Part shown: piece after piece, positions 53,943 through 62,819 of the stretch | Layout: every line of letters starts with the position of its first letter | Position numbering within the stretch: position 1 is the stretch's first letter | Origin: PALSA-188 sp963720075 | GTDB lineage: Bacteria; Acidobacteriota; Terriglobia; Terriglobales; Acidobacteriaceae | Reading direction: 5' to 3' | Assembly (NCBI GenBank): GCA_963720075.1 | Contig: CAVREG010000007.1 | Span: 62,001-126,000, forward strand | Length of the DNA stretch: 64,000 nt | The notes under the pieces: model-generated | What the model was told of the DNA's origin: nothing | What the model saw: only the letters and a program-made list of their open reading frames with translations | The model's database searches: none | Program-made: the position numbers and the translations under genes

Positions 53943-54725
53943 TTAAGTTAGCGCCCGATCCAGGTGAACGTATCCTCCGTCCACGAAAATGTGCTGGCCT
54001 GTGGTGTGGCCGGATTTCGGGGAAATCAGAAATACAACCGCGGCCGCAACTTCCTCGGTCGTAGTCATGCGTTGTTCCAATGGGATTTTCGCGAGAATAG
54101 TATTTAGTTTTTCTTTCGGATCGGGGAAGGTATCCAGCCATTGCCGGTAGAGCGGCGTCATCACTTCTGCCGGAACGACGGTGTTCACGCGAATATGATG
54201 AGGCAGCAACTCAACTGCCCATTCGCGGGTAAGCGCCATCACTCCTCCCTTAGACGATGCATATCCAGAAGTGTCTCCTTGGCCGGTGACCGCCGTCTTT
54301 GAGCCGATATTAACGATCGTGCCCCTCGACTGTTTGAGGTGGGAAAGAGCATAGTGCGCCATGTTGTAGTAGTGAACCAGATTACGATTTAGTGATGTAA
54401 CGAAATCGTTCGGATTGCCCCGCTCCAGGCCAACCTTATCGTTCACTCCGGCATTGTTTATCAGGGCGTCCAGGCGGCCGAACGCCTTGACTGCTTGTTC
54501 AACCGCAGTTGAGCAACCTTGTGCAGTCAAGAGATCAATGATGAGCAACTCGCTTCGCGAGTTTTTGTCCCGTAATTCCGCACGCAGTTGCTTGCCAGCT
54601 TCTGCATCCCGGTCAACAATTACGGGGATTGCGCCTTCGTCCGCGCTGGCTCGAACGATGGCAGCGCCAATACCTTTAGCTCCGCCCGTCACTAGAATGA
54701 CCTTATCTTTCAGTTGCAGGTCCAA
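53943..54725 (-). CDS. SDR-family oxidoreductase, possible L-fucose dehydrogenase
   Basis: A 260-residue short-chain dehydrogenase. The TTG at 54725 has GAGGT nearby and starts MDLQLKDKVILVTGGAKGIG (NAD(P)-binding GxxxGxG). The catalytic residues are visible: INNAGVND, NIGSKTAVTGQ (Ser) and YASSK (Tyr and Lys). It lies 60 bases from the fucosidase gene on the same strand. L-fucose dehydrogenase, which oxidises fucose to the lactone, is the best guess from context. Gluconate or other sugar dehydrogenase activity cannot be ruled out. Confidence 0.82.
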   Translation of the reverse strand: MDLQLKDKVILVTGGAKGIGAAIVRASADEGAIPVIVDRDAEAGKQLRAELRDKNSRSELLIIDLLTAQGCSTAVEQAVKAFGRLDALINNAGVNDKVGLERGNPNDFVTSLNRNLVHYYNMAHYALSHLKQSRGTIVNIGSKTAVTGQGDTSGYASSKGGVMALTREWAVELLPHHIRVNTVVPAEVMTPLYRQWLDTFPDPKEKLNTILAKIPLEQRMTTTEEVAAAVVFLISPKSGHTTGQHIFVDGGYVHLDRALT

Positions 54726-54785
54726 ACACTACCTCGCAAATAAAGTGGCCGTAGTCCAACGGAAGAACAATCGTGAACTTAACAA

Positions 54786-56459
54786 CTAAGGCGCGTTCGC
54801 TACATTGATGCGAAAGGCATACGCGTATTTCCCCGGCGGCTGGTCTGGAAGTTGAATGTGGAGACCATCCGGTTGCTGATGAAATTGAAGAGCACTTCCG
54901 CCGCCGAGCAAGGAGACGGATTCGATCTTTTGCGTACCTGTAACGCTTGCCAAAGAATGAATGACCGCTTCGTGATTCGCCGGCCAGCCTAATTCAATCG
55001 CATAAATCGCGCCGCCCTTGGTGGTGAAGCGGAAATCCTCCGCCGTGTAGGGATGGGTATCCGTGTCGTGAAACGATCCAGCCGTCACTTTGGTTGGGCC
55101 TTCGCCATATACCCTCCACGGACGCGTTCCATAAATCGCATCACCGTTTGTCTTCAGCCACGCTCCGATATCGAGCAACACCTGCTGCGCCGCCTCCGGT
55201 ATGGTGCCATCCGATTTCGGGCCAATATTCAAAAGCAGGTTGCCATTCTTGCTTACGATGTCCACGAGTTGATGCACGATGAACTCAGGCGACTTGTAAG
55301 TATCATTCTCGACATAGCCCCAGGACCTATCGCTGATTGAAGTATCAGTCTGCCAATATAGGGGGCGGATGTCGGAAAGTTGCCCGCGCTCAATGTCGAG
55401 CACTGCGGAATCCTCCTGCATCGCATAGTCTTTATAGTTAATGACTCCGACGTGATCGCCGTATCCGAGCGATGTGTTGTAGTAAAAGGCCGCGAACCGG
55501 GTGAGAGCCGCGCGAACCGACGGCTGACCGATCCACCAATCGAAATACATAATATCCGGATGGTACTTCTGCACAATCTCGGCGGAGCGTGCCAGCCAGT
55601 CATTGGTCCACGCTTCCGAAACATAAGTGAAGTCATCGCTCAAAGGAGTGCCGTTGAGATTCTCGACCCAGTTATGGGCGGGCCCGTAAAAAGCGGCATT
55701 CGCAGGATCATTGACATCTGATGGTATCGCGCGCCCGACCCCTAGAAAGAAATTGTGCTCGACGCGATGAGACGAAGCGCCGAGATGCAAACCTTCTGCC
55801 CGGACTGCCTTTGCCAAGTCTCCCCAAAGATCGCGATGCGGGCCCATCTTTACGGCGGTCCAATCTGAAAGGCTGTTGTCATACATGGCGAAGCCGTCAT
55901 GATGTTCGAATACGGGTACGACGTATTTCGCGCCTGAGTCCTTAAAAAGCTTTGCCCACGCGGCGGGATCATAGTGTTCGGCTTTGAACATTGGAATGAA
56001 GTCTTTGTATCCGAACTCATCTTGCGGGCCGTAGGTTGCGATGTGATGCTTGTACTCCGGCGACCCCGGGACATACATGTTGCGCGGGTACCATTCATTT
56101 CCAAACGCAGGTACCGAATACACGCCCCAATGAATAAAGATTCCGAACTTGGCGTCTTTGTACCACTCGGGAACTTCGTAATTCTTAAGCGACTCCCAGT
56201 CGGCGCGAAAAGGTCCTTTATGCGTGGCCCTATCCACATCCTGGAGAATTGCGTTCCGCCGCGCATCATACTTCGAACTGGCCTTCTGCCAGACTTGGTC
56301 AATCGCGGCTGGATCCTGAGAAGCAGTCGGATTATCTGCGCCTGCGTTCTGCGCGAATCCACTCGATACGATCAGAGCGAACAAGCTTGCGGTAGCGAGT
56401 CCTGCAAGCCACTTTCGTGCCAACAAAATCTTTCCCGAGCACTTACATTTCATATTCAT
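54786..56459 (-). CDS. Secreted alpha-L-fucosidase, GH29
   Basis: A 557-residue exported glycosidase. The signal peptide spans about residues 15-36 and ends near SSGFAQ. The catalytic domain has KFGIFIHWGVYSVPAFGNEWY, the HHDGF active-site histidines, and the nucleophile Asp in IMYFDWWIG. A C-terminal beta domain follows. It would release L-fucose from plant or host glycans. It is in one cluster with an SDR and a fuconolactonase-like hydrolase. Confidence 0.94.
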   Translation of the reverse strand: MNMKCKCSGKILLARKWLAGLATASLFALIVSSGFAQNAGADNPTASQDPAAIDQVWQKASSKYDARRNAILQDVDRATHKGPFRADWESLKNYEVPEWYKDAKFGIFIHWGVYSVPAFGNEWYPRNMYVPGSPEYKHHIATYGPQDEFGYKDFIPMFKAEHYDPAAWAKLFKDSGAKYVVPVFEHHDGFAMYDNSLSDWTAVKMGPHRDLWGDLAKAVRAEGLHLGASSHRVEHNFFLGVGRAIPSDVNDPANAAFYGPAHNWVENLNGTPLSDDFTYVSEAWTNDWLARSAEIVQKYHPDIMYFDWWIGQPSVRAALTRFAAFYYNTSLGYGDHVGVINYKDYAMQEDSAVLDIERGQLSDIRPLYWQTDTSISDRSWGYVENDTYKSPEFIVHQLVDIVSKNGNLLLNIGPKSDGTIPEAAQQVLLDIGAWLKTNGDAIYGTRPWRVYGEGPTKVTAGSFHDTDTHPYTAEDFRFTTKGGAIYAIELGWPANHEAVIHSLASVTGTQKIESVSLLGGGSALQFHQQPDGLHIQLPDQPPGKYAYAFRINVANAP

Positions 56460-56533
56460 TCTTGCAGGCCTTTCTTACAGGCTTACTCCAAAATTAGCTT
56501 TTATGAACTTGCTTATACCAACCGCCCTGCTGT

Positions 56534-57385
56534 TCAATCCTGCAAATGGTAAACCTCACTGGCGGTAGTTCCTAGAACTCCATCTTTCTCTGTGGTTGAA
56601 AGCTGACTTATCAGGCGCCTCAGAGAATCGAGCCATTTTCGATAAGGTGATGCGAGCAGGCAAACCGGCCAATCGGAACCAAACATCAGACGCGCAGGAG
56701 TGAACGCAGCGAGCACAACATCATAATAGGGTCGTAAATCGGCCTCCGACCATGTGGACCAATTCGCTTCCGTTACGATGCCTGACAGTTTGCAATAAAC
56801 GTTCGGTCGCCGCGCCAGTTCGGAAATATTGTGTTTCCAGGGTTCCATCATTTTTTCGCGAATGCGCGGCTTTGCAATGTGGTCGAGCACAAAAACTTGA
56901 TTGGGATGACGATCTACAAACTCTATCGTCGAAGGCAAGTGCCTTTCGAAAATGAGGATGTCATACACCAGGCTCGATCCGGCGAGCATTCCAATTCCTC
57001 GATTAAAATCTGGGCGATTGATGTAGTTGTCGTCGGACTCGTCCTGTATCACGTGACGTAACCCCTTCAGCTTGTTGTTTGACTTCAGACGGTCCAGTTC
57101 CGCCGGAAAGTCATCACTCGCGATTGGCGCCCACCCAATCACCCCCCGCAGCAGTCGCGAATTTTTGGCTTGCGATAACAGCCAGTCCGTTTCCTCGCGC
57201 GTTTGCCGAGCCTGAACTACCACCGCTCCGTCCACTCCTGCATCATCCAGCTCGCGCTGCAGGTCTGCGATAAGAAAATCATGACGCAGCACACCCATGC
57301 TGTCGTCAATCCAGGCATACTCCCGGGGCGAGTAACTCCACAGATGGTGATGAGCGTCTATTACTTCTTTTCTTTCTTGATCCAT
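56534..57385 (-). CDS. Amidohydrolase, L-fucono-1,5-lactonase-like
   Basis: A 283-residue protein of the amidohydrolase_2 family. The start at 57385 gives MDQERKEVIDAHHHLWSY; the frame is open 19 codons back without family match. Metal-ligand histidines are in DAHHHLW, HV in GLRHVIQ, and VLDHIAKP, and the C-terminal Asp in MFGSDWPV. These match lactonases of non-phosphorylative L-fucose breakdown. It lies about 75 bases upstream of the fucosidase gene on the same strand, so the genes probably form one transcript. Confidence 0.85.
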   Translation of the reverse strand: MDQERKEVIDAHHHLWSYSPREYAWIDDSMGVLRHDFLIADLQRELDDAGVDGAVVVQARQTREETDWLLSQAKNSRLLRGVIGWAPIASDDFPAELDRLKSNNKLKGLRHVIQDESDDNYINRPDFNRGIGMLAGSSLVYDILIFERHLPSTIEFVDRHPNQVFVLDHIAKPRIREKMMEPWKHNISELARRPNVYCKLSGIVTEANWSTWSEADLRPYYDVVLAAFTPARLMFGSDWPVCLLASPYRKWLDSLRRLISQLSTTEKDGVLGTTASEVYHLQD

Positions 57386-57695
57386 GTCCGTTGGCTTGGA
57401 AAGAAGTTCGACTACCTTTACAACGCGCCCCGCAGCGCCCACGATATTGATACAGAAATAACCAGCTTATTGTATAAATTTTGGTTGCTGCTCAGCTACC
57501 ATGCGGTTCGGAGGCGATATGGAAAAATCGCGGAGAAGATTTCTCACTGATGCCTATCTTGCTTGTTAGGGTGATTAAATATGGCGGCCTTTGAAACTTT
57601 CCGTCCCGCCAGCTAGTCTCCTGTACGCACGGTTTCGACAATTTGGAATCTCTCCCGATAGCGAAGCGTGTACGGACGAAGATAAAAGGAGAACT

Positions 57696-58100
57696 ATGAA
57701 AATCAGCACGTGTTTGATGGCAATGACGCTGCTGGCTTGTTCGGTCTCATTGGTTGCGCAGACCGGCATGTCCAGCGATTCTTCCATGAGCAAATCGGAC
57801 TCCATGGGCAAAAAGATGACAATGACTGGCTGCATCGGAGAAAAAGACGGCAAGTACATGCTCATGGACAAAAAGCACCCTGATGGTATCGAATTGATGA
57901 GTTCGGAAGATCTGAAGGCGCATGTCGGTCACAAAGTCAGGGTGACCGGGATGATGGAAAAAAACGCAATGTCTGGGGATAACATGAAGTCCGACGACAA
58001 GATGTCTGATGACAAGATGGGAATGTCGGGTTTCAAAGTCACGAGCATGAAGATGGTTTCCGAGCAATGCACCATGCCCGACGCAATGATGAAGAAGTAG
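57696..58100 (+). CDS. Exported Met/Ser/Lys-rich protein with small OB-fold-like domain
   Basis: The ATG at 57696 has GGAGAACT upstream; the frame opens earlier at 57591 without support. A 134-residue protein with signal peptide MKISTCLMAMTLLACSVSLVAQ. A Met/Ser/Lys-rich linker precedes the domain MTGCIGEKDGKYMLMDKKHPDGIELMSSEDLKAHVGHKVRVTGMM, then FKVTSMKMVSEQC. The pattern is shared with the larger protein at 20810-21874. Methionine-rich composition could indicate metal (copper) or oxidation-related function. The next gene encodes a molybdenum oxidoreductase. Confidence 0.78.
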   Translation: MKISTCLMAMTLLACSVSLVAQTGMSSDSSMSKSDSMGKKMTMTGCIGEKDGKYMLMDKKHPDGIELMSSEDLKAHVGHKVRVTGMMEKNAMSGDNMKSDDKMSDDKMGMSGFKVTSMKMVSEQCTMPDAMMKK

Positions 58101-58168
58101 TTAAACGCGCGAGAATTTAACAAATGCGGGTTGCTAGGTTGCAGCCCGCGTGCCTTAGGGCGCGAACA

Positions 58169-58888
58169 ATGAAACCACGAACTGAAATCCGGAGACTAAA
58201 ATCTGCAAACCGGCGTGAGCTGCTGAAATTGCTGCCAGTGGTTGGTCTCGGGGCTTTCGCCGTACCCAAACTGCAAAAGCCGCTGCTGAAGGAAGGCCTG
58301 GCGTTCAGCGATTGGATGTCGGATAAGTTTTTCCGCTCTCATCATCTCGCGCCTACTTTCGATGACTCGGCTTTGACTCCGCTGTCAAAGTTTTTCGTGA
58401 ACACTTTTGATGTGGACGATCCCGAGGTCGATCTCGATCAATGGACTCTGACCGTTGGCGGAGAGGCCAAGAAGCCCGGCGAGTATAAAATCGAAACTTT
58501 CAAGAGCCTGCCCAAGTTTACCCAGAATACCCGCCATGTCTGCGTCGAAGGATGGGACGTCATCGGCCGCTTTGGCGGCGCGCGGGTTTCGGATTTTCTC
58601 AACCTCATCGGAGCGGACACCAGCGCCCGATATATTTTCGTAGAATGCGCCGACAGTTACTACGAATCCATCGACATGGCTACGGCATTGCATCCGCAGT
58701 CTTTGCTCTGTTATGAAATGTATGACCAGCCGCTGACTCGGGAGCACGGCGCGCCATTGCGGCTTCGCATGCCCACCAAGATTGGTTACAAGCAGGCTAA
58801 ATACCTGACCAGTTTTACTGTGACCAACGTGTTATCGAGAGCCGGTTACTGGGAAGATCAGGGATACTCCGACTTCTATTCGATTTGA
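58169..58888 (+). CDS. Molybdopterin-dependent oxidoreductase (MsrP/YedY-like)
   Basis: The ATG at 58169 gives MKPRTEIRRLKSANRRELLKLLPVVGLG, with a possible Tat-type twin arginine (NRRELLK); an upstream frame to 58124 is rejected because a hairpin overlaps it. The 239-residue protein has the sulfite oxidase fold: the Mo ligand Cys in RHVCVEGWDVIG, then SYYESIDMATALHPQSLLCYEM, LTREHGAPLRLRMPTKIGYKQAKYL. It should act in the periplasm, reducing or oxidising a small or protein-bound substrate (for example methionine sulfoxide). A cytochrome b gene follows six bases after the stop. Confidence 0.9.
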   Translation: MKPRTEIRRLKSANRRELLKLLPVVGLGAFAVPKLQKPLLKEGLAFSDWMSDKFFRSHHLAPTFDDSALTPLSKFFVNTFDVDDPEVDLDQWTLTVGGEAKKPGEYKIETFKSLPKFTQNTRHVCVEGWDVIGRFGGARVSDFLNLIGADTSARYIFVECADSYYESIDMATALHPQSLLCYEMYDQPLTREHGAPLRLRMPTKIGYKQAKYLTSFTVTNVLSRAGYWEDQGYSDFYSI

Positions 58889-58894
58889 AGCTTA

Positions 58895-59590
58895 GTGAAA
58901 TCCGAGACTATCCAATTCGAGGACCCTAAGACTGGCAAGCACGTCACCGCAGTTTACGAGCATCCTTATCTGGTGCGGTTATGCCATTGGGCGAACACGG
59001 TGTCGCTGTTCGTGCTCATCGGAAGCGGGCTGCAAATCTTTCGCGCTTTTCCCAGCTTCGGCGCCAAGGTGCCCGAGCACGTGTTAATCAACTGGCCCAA
59101 ATCCCTCGCACTCGGTGGATGGTTGGGCGGCGCCTTGCAGTGGCATCTCACTTTCATGTGGATCTACCTCGGAACCGGCATCGTCTATCTCGGCTATCAG
59201 TTATTCAGCGGCAATTATCGGCAAGTGCTTTTCACCTGGCGCGATGTGTCCGGCTTGTGGCCCATGATTCATCATTATTTTTTCTTCGGGCCGAATCCGC
59301 CGCAGCGCGAGCCCTATAACGCTCTGCAAAAGCAGGCCTACACCGCTGTGGTAATTCTGGGCGTGCTCTCGGTGCTTACCGGCTTGGTTATCTGGAAGCC
59401 CGTCCAACTGTCAGGCTTGGCCTGGCTTATGGGAGGCTTTCACTGGGCGCGGTTGTGGCATTTTCTCATCATGATCGCGATCATTCTGTTCATTGTCGGT
59501 CACCTTATTATGGTGGCTCTGCATGGGTGGCAGAATTTTGTCTCCATGCTCACCGGGTGGAAGAAGAATCCGGAATATATTTCCGAGTAG
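58895..59590 (+). CDS. Cytochrome b membrane subunit
   Basis: A 231-residue membrane protein starting at a GTG (58895) six bases after the Moco oxidoreductase stop. Four or five transmembrane segments carry histidines suited to heme ligation: VRLCHWANTVSLF, WHLTFMWIYLG, HWARLWHFLIM and VGHLIMVALHG. It belongs to the cytochrome b561/thiosulfate-reductase-type b family. It probably transfers electrons between quinol and the adjacent Moco protein, giving a two-subunit membrane redox complex. Confidence 0.9.
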   Translation: MKSETIQFEDPKTGKHVTAVYEHPYLVRLCHWANTVSLFVLIGSGLQIFRAFPSFGAKVPEHVLINWPKSLALGGWLGGALQWHLTFMWIYLGTGIVYLGYQLFSGNYRQVLFTWRDVSGLWPMIHHYFFFGPNPPQREPYNALQKQAYTAVVILGVLSVLTGLVIWKPVQLSGLAWLMGGFHWARLWHFLIMIAIILFIVGHLIMVALHGWQNFVSMLTGWKKNPEYISE

Positions 59591-59610
59591 CCTTTGCCTA
59601 AGCCAGCTCT

Positions 59611-60270
59611 GTGAGGGGAACGACGGCCTTGCCGCAGAATTCAGTCGAAACCGCTCACGAAGAGGAGTTGATACAGCGCGTCAAGAACGGCGATCACGAT
59701 TTGTTTTATGAGTTAATCCAGCCTTATGAGGGTCGGGTTTACGCGGCCGCGCTCGCGATTGTGAGAAATGAGGCCGACGCTGAAGACATTGCGCAAGACG
59801 CATTTCTTAAGGCTTTCCGGCACCTGGCTCAGTTTCGCGGAGAGGCCCGGTTCAGTACCTGGCTACTTCAGATTACGGTGAACCAAGCTCGTATGAGAAA
59901 ACGCCGGACCGCGGCTCATGCCATGGAATCGATTAACGATCATGAGAACGACGAGGGGGAATATCAGCCGCGCGAATTCGCCGACTGGCACGAGATTCCT
60001 TCGGAAAGTCTTGAACGCCGCGAAATTCGCGACGCATTGGCTGGAGCTTTGGCATCTTTAGGAGAGAAATATCGCACCGTCTTCGTGCTGCGCGACATCC
60101 AGCATTTGAGTATTGAAGAAACCGCCAAAGTTCTCGACATCTCTCCTGCTTCCGTGAAGACTCGTTTGCTGCGAGCGCGGTTGATGTTGCGGGATCTTCT
60201 CAGTCCCGGGCTCGACGGAAACTGGAGGTCGAAGCTGGCCTTTGCCAAGGGGAACAAGCCATGGGAATAA
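59611..60270 (+). CDS. ECF-type RNA polymerase sigma factor
   Basis: A 219-residue sigma-70 family factor of the ECF type, with a GTG at 59611; a TTG at 59629 with an upstream GAGGGG is an alternative start. Region 2 (EEELIQRVKNGDHDLFYELIQPYEGRVYAAALAIVRNEADAEDIAQDAFLKAFRHLAQFRG) and region 4 (YRTVFVLRDIQHLSIEETAKVLDISPASVKTRLLRARLMLRDLL) are both present, with region 4 as the -35 helix-turn-helix. The anti-sigma gene overlaps the end by ten bases. Confidence 0.94.
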   Translation: MRGTTALPQNSVETAHEEELIQRVKNGDHDLFYELIQPYEGRVYAAALAIVRNEADAEDIAQDAFLKAFRHLAQFRGEARFSTWLLQITVNQARMRKRRTAAHAMESINDHENDEGEYQPREFADWHEIPSESLERREIRDALAGALASLGEKYRTVFVLRDIQHLSIEETAKVLDISPASVKTRLLRARLMLRDLLSPGLDGNWRSKLAFAKGNKPWE

Positions 60271-60794
60271 CCTGCGAGACGGCGTGGCGCAACAGCTCCG
60301 ACTACATTGACGGGACACTAAGCCCGGATTTACGCGTGGCCATGGATGACCATATTAAGAGCTGCAAGTCATGCGCGGCAGTTATGGATGGTCTGCGAAA
60401 CATCGTGACCCTGTATGGGGACGAACGCATGGCCGAGGTTCCGGCAGGATTTTCACAGCGCCTGCATCGCCGTATCGAATCCAACATGCCGCCACAGCGA
60501 AGACGCCTTTTCGGTTTGGCATTCGCCTTCGCCGCGTCGCTTTTAGTAGCGGGTAGCCTCGAGCTCTGGCGTTCCCCTCAAGAGGGACCTCCGATTCGCT
60601 CGAAACACGCGCGGAGCGCTACTAAGCCGGTTCCGCCAGATTTGCAGGTTATCGTTTCGAGAAACGGAAAACTGTTTCATCTTGCCGCCTGCAAATACAT
60701 ACTGAACCGTCATACCTCCCGAACCGTCCTAGCCAGTGACGCGATCCAGCAGGGATTCACTCCCTGCACTCGCTGCCTGCAAAAATTCCTTTAA
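60261..60794 (+). CDS. Anti-sigma factor with an extra C-terminal cysteine motif
   Basis: A 177-residue protein starting inside the sigma gene (10-base overlap), so the pair is translationally coupled. The N-terminal zinc-binding anti-sigma domain shows DDHIKSCKSCAAV (HxxxCxxC). A transmembrane segment follows (LFGLAFAFAASLLVAGSLEL). The periplasmic end has FHLAACKYILNRHTS ... AIQQGFTPCTRCLQ, which has a HxxxC and PCxxC pattern like a small second metal or redox site. It would hold the sigma factor at the membrane until a signal, perhaps redox or metal, releases it. Confidence 0.9.
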   Translation: MGITCETAWRNSSDYIDGTLSPDLRVAMDDHIKSCKSCAAVMDGLRNIVTLYGDERMAEVPAGFSQRLHRRIESNMPPQRRRLFGLAFAFAASLLVAGSLELWRSPQEGPPIRSKHARSATKPVPPDLQVIVSRNGKLFHLAACKYILNRHTSRTVLASDAIQQGFTPCTRCLQKFL

Positions 60795-60863
60795 AAGAAC
60801 ATTCCTTGCTTCTCTCAGTTAAGCTGTTCACGAATTCCATTCAATCGTAGAGGTGACGCGTTC

Positions 60864-61376
60864 GTGGCAATGACGAGAGGTACGAACCTGTTCTTTGTCA
60901 CACTGGCTGAGGGCGCACTTATCCTTGTTATCGGCGCGATCGGCTTAATAATGAGGATGCCGCTGATTTTTACCAGCCTGGGGCCAACGGCATACGAGCT
61001 GGTTGAGAAGCCACTCTCGAAGAGCGCCCGGACTTACAACATTGTCGTCGGGCACATGACGGGACTCGGCGCGGGATTTTTTTCTCTTTGGGTGCTGGTT
61101 GCCTGGAGCGCTCCAAAAGTCGCATCGGCGGGATTTGTAAGCTCGTCGCGTCTTTGGGCGGCCATCCTATCGGTGGTGATTACCACGGCCCTCACGTTAG
61201 CTCTAAGGGCAAGCCAGCCCGCGTCTCTTTCCACTACTTTGCTGGTTTCGCTAGGAGCAATGCAGACAGGACGTGACGCCATCTCGATCGTGGCAGCGGT
61301 TCTGATCATAGCTGTTTTAGGAGAACCTCTTCGCCGGCAATTTGCGAAAGCGCGTCTGCCTGACCACACGGGATAA
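60864..61376 (+). CDS. HPP family membrane protein
   Basis: A 170-residue protein with four or five membrane segments. It opens with RGTNLFFVTLAEGALILVIGAIG, and the SLGPTAYELVEKPLSKSARTYNIVVGHMTGLGAGFFSLW segment is the HPP-type signature (the HPP motif itself is not seen as such). C-terminal SLGAMQTGRDAISIVAAVLIIAVLGEPLR is typical. Related plant and cyanobacterial proteins transport nitrite. Substrate here unknown. It is convergent with an SDR gene that ends two bases away. Confidence 0.85.
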   Translation: MAMTRGTNLFFVTLAEGALILVIGAIGLIMRMPLIFTSLGPTAYELVEKPLSKSARTYNIVVGHMTGLGAGFFSLWVLVAWSAPKVASAGFVSSSRLWAAILSVVITTALTLALRASQPASLSTTLLVSLGAMQTGRDAISIVAAVLIIAVLGEPLRRQFAKARLPDHTG

Positions 61377-61378
61377 AT

Positions 61379-62146
61379 TTACAAGCTTCCGGACTGCCGA
61401 ATCATTCCGCCATCTATAAAAAATGTACTGCCCGTGCAATACGAGGCCGCATCGGAGGCCAGAAATACAGCGAGTCCGGCGACCTCTTCTGGCTTTCCCC
61501 ATCTGCCGAGTGGAATCTCCGCCATAAGTTGGGCTTCGATCTTTATATTAGCTTCGACATCCGCATCTATCGGAGTAAAGATTGCTCCTGGCGCGATGTT
61601 GTTCACGGTTATTTGGTGGGGTGCCAGCTCCACGGCAATGGTTCGCATCAACATGCGAAGGCCGCCTTTAGCCGCGCAGTACGGGGCATTGGTCGGCATC
61701 GGCAAATCTTCGTGAACCGAAGAGATGTTGATGATTCGTCCGCCGCTGCCCTGGCGAATCATTGCTTTTGCGCCCGCTTGCGCGCACAGGAAAGGCCCAG
61801 TTAAATCAACCGCGATGACTTTCTGCCATAGCTCGAAGGGAAACTCTGGAAAAGGATGTTTGTATTCGAGGCCGGCATTGTTGACCAGGATATCCAAACG
61901 GCCGAACGATTCGATGGTCTTCCGAACCAGTTCATTTACCTGGCCAGGGTTCGAAACATCGGCGAGGACGGCGAGTGCTCGTCCGCCTGCCGCCTGGATG
62001 CCCTGAATAACGCCATTCGCGAGAGTTGGTTCACCCACGTAATCAACAACTACAGCAGCGCCCTCGGTTGCCATCGCAGTGACGATAGCTTTCCCAATTC
62101 CTGTTGCAGCGCCGGTAACGATGGCAACTTTATTTTGGAGTGTCAT
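61379..62146 (-). CDS. SDR-family oxidoreductase, glucose 1-dehydrogenase-like
   Basis: A 255-residue SDR. The ATG at 62146 gives MTLQNKVAIVTGAATGIGKAI; the frame is open 16 codons earlier. Catalytic residues: VNNAGLEYKH, NISSVHEDLP (Ser) and YCAAK (Tyr, Lys). Closest visible pattern is glucose 1-dehydrogenase or 3-oxoacyl reductase type. It could serve sugar oxidation along with the fucose genes 4 kb away, but it is not next to them. Confidence 0.85.
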   Translation of the reverse strand: MTLQNKVAIVTGAATGIGKAIVTAMATEGAAVVVDYVGEPTLANGVIQGIQAAGGRALAVLADVSNPGQVNELVRKTIESFGRLDILVNNAGLEYKHPFPEFPFELWQKVIAVDLTGPFLCAQAGAKAMIRQGSGGRIINISSVHEDLPMPTNAPYCAAKGGLRMLMRTIAVELAPHQITVNNIAPGAIFTPIDADVEANIKIEAQLMAEIPLGRWGKPEEVAGLAVFLASDAASYCTGSTFFIDGGMIRQSGSL

Positions 62147-62256
62147 GGTTGATTGGATTCCATTTCTCGGTTCTTCGAAGTGAATCAGCGACAAATTCTG
62201 AAAGGATTCTTGCAGTGAGAAAGAAGCGGTCGCCGCTATTGTTAGAAACTAGCAAC

Positions 62257-62499
62257 TCAACTGCTCATGGAAGCGCTTCGCTTGGCAGCGCAGGAAAACA
62301 AATATTCCATACGCACCCGCAGGCCTCGTTCTCTAACATGGCTTGCTTTATCGGCTTGCTGCACATACTGAGCAAACTCTTCGCTGGTTGTAATGCCTTT
62401 GTCCTTCAATAGTTGGACGATGCCACCAATTTGGGCATCCAAGACCTCGAGGTATGGGAGTAACTCTTCGAAAACCTGCTCCGCGGGACCGACGTTCAT
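62257..62499 (-). CDS. 80-residue protein of unknown function
   Basis: AGGAGATAAAGA lies right before the ATG at 62499, a strong ribosome binding site. The protein starts MNVGPAEQVFEELLPYLEVLDAQIGGIVQLLKDKGITTSEEFAQYV and looks all-helical and acidic, then has a basic, cysteine-containing tail. It may be an antitoxin-like or coiled-coil adaptor; no family is recognised. Confidence 0.75.
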   Translation of the reverse strand: MNVGPAEQVFEELLPYLEVLDAQIGGIVQLLKDKGITTSEEFAQYVQQADKASHVRERGLRVRMEYLFSCAAKRSASMSS

Positions 62500-62819
62500 T
62501 CTTTATCTCCTGGTCAGTAATTTCTGATCTGCATTGTGAGCGCAATTGTAGCTCACACATCTGGGAACGAGGGATACTCAACACGGCGTTTCCCATAATT
62601 GGCATCGTGATCGCTTGGTCATCAAAAATGACACAACAGCAGGCGGGTTTATTGCATCTTGTACCCGTAGACTTTGAAGGGTTGTAAGCAACGATGATTT
62701 CGGCAGCTCGAACTGCGGCGATAAAGTCAGGGCGACTGGCTGCATTGCAGTTTAACGAATAAAAACTTTTATTCACAGGGAACTTAGGCTTAGCGAGTTT
62801 GAAAATCGAGAGGAGAAAA

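Noticed and set aside
58124..58168. Upstream extension of the Moco oxidoreductase gene
   Set aside because: The stretch forms a hairpin (GCGGG..GCA-CCCGC type) and lacks a ribosome binding site; the ATG at 58169 gives a Tat-like N-terminus.
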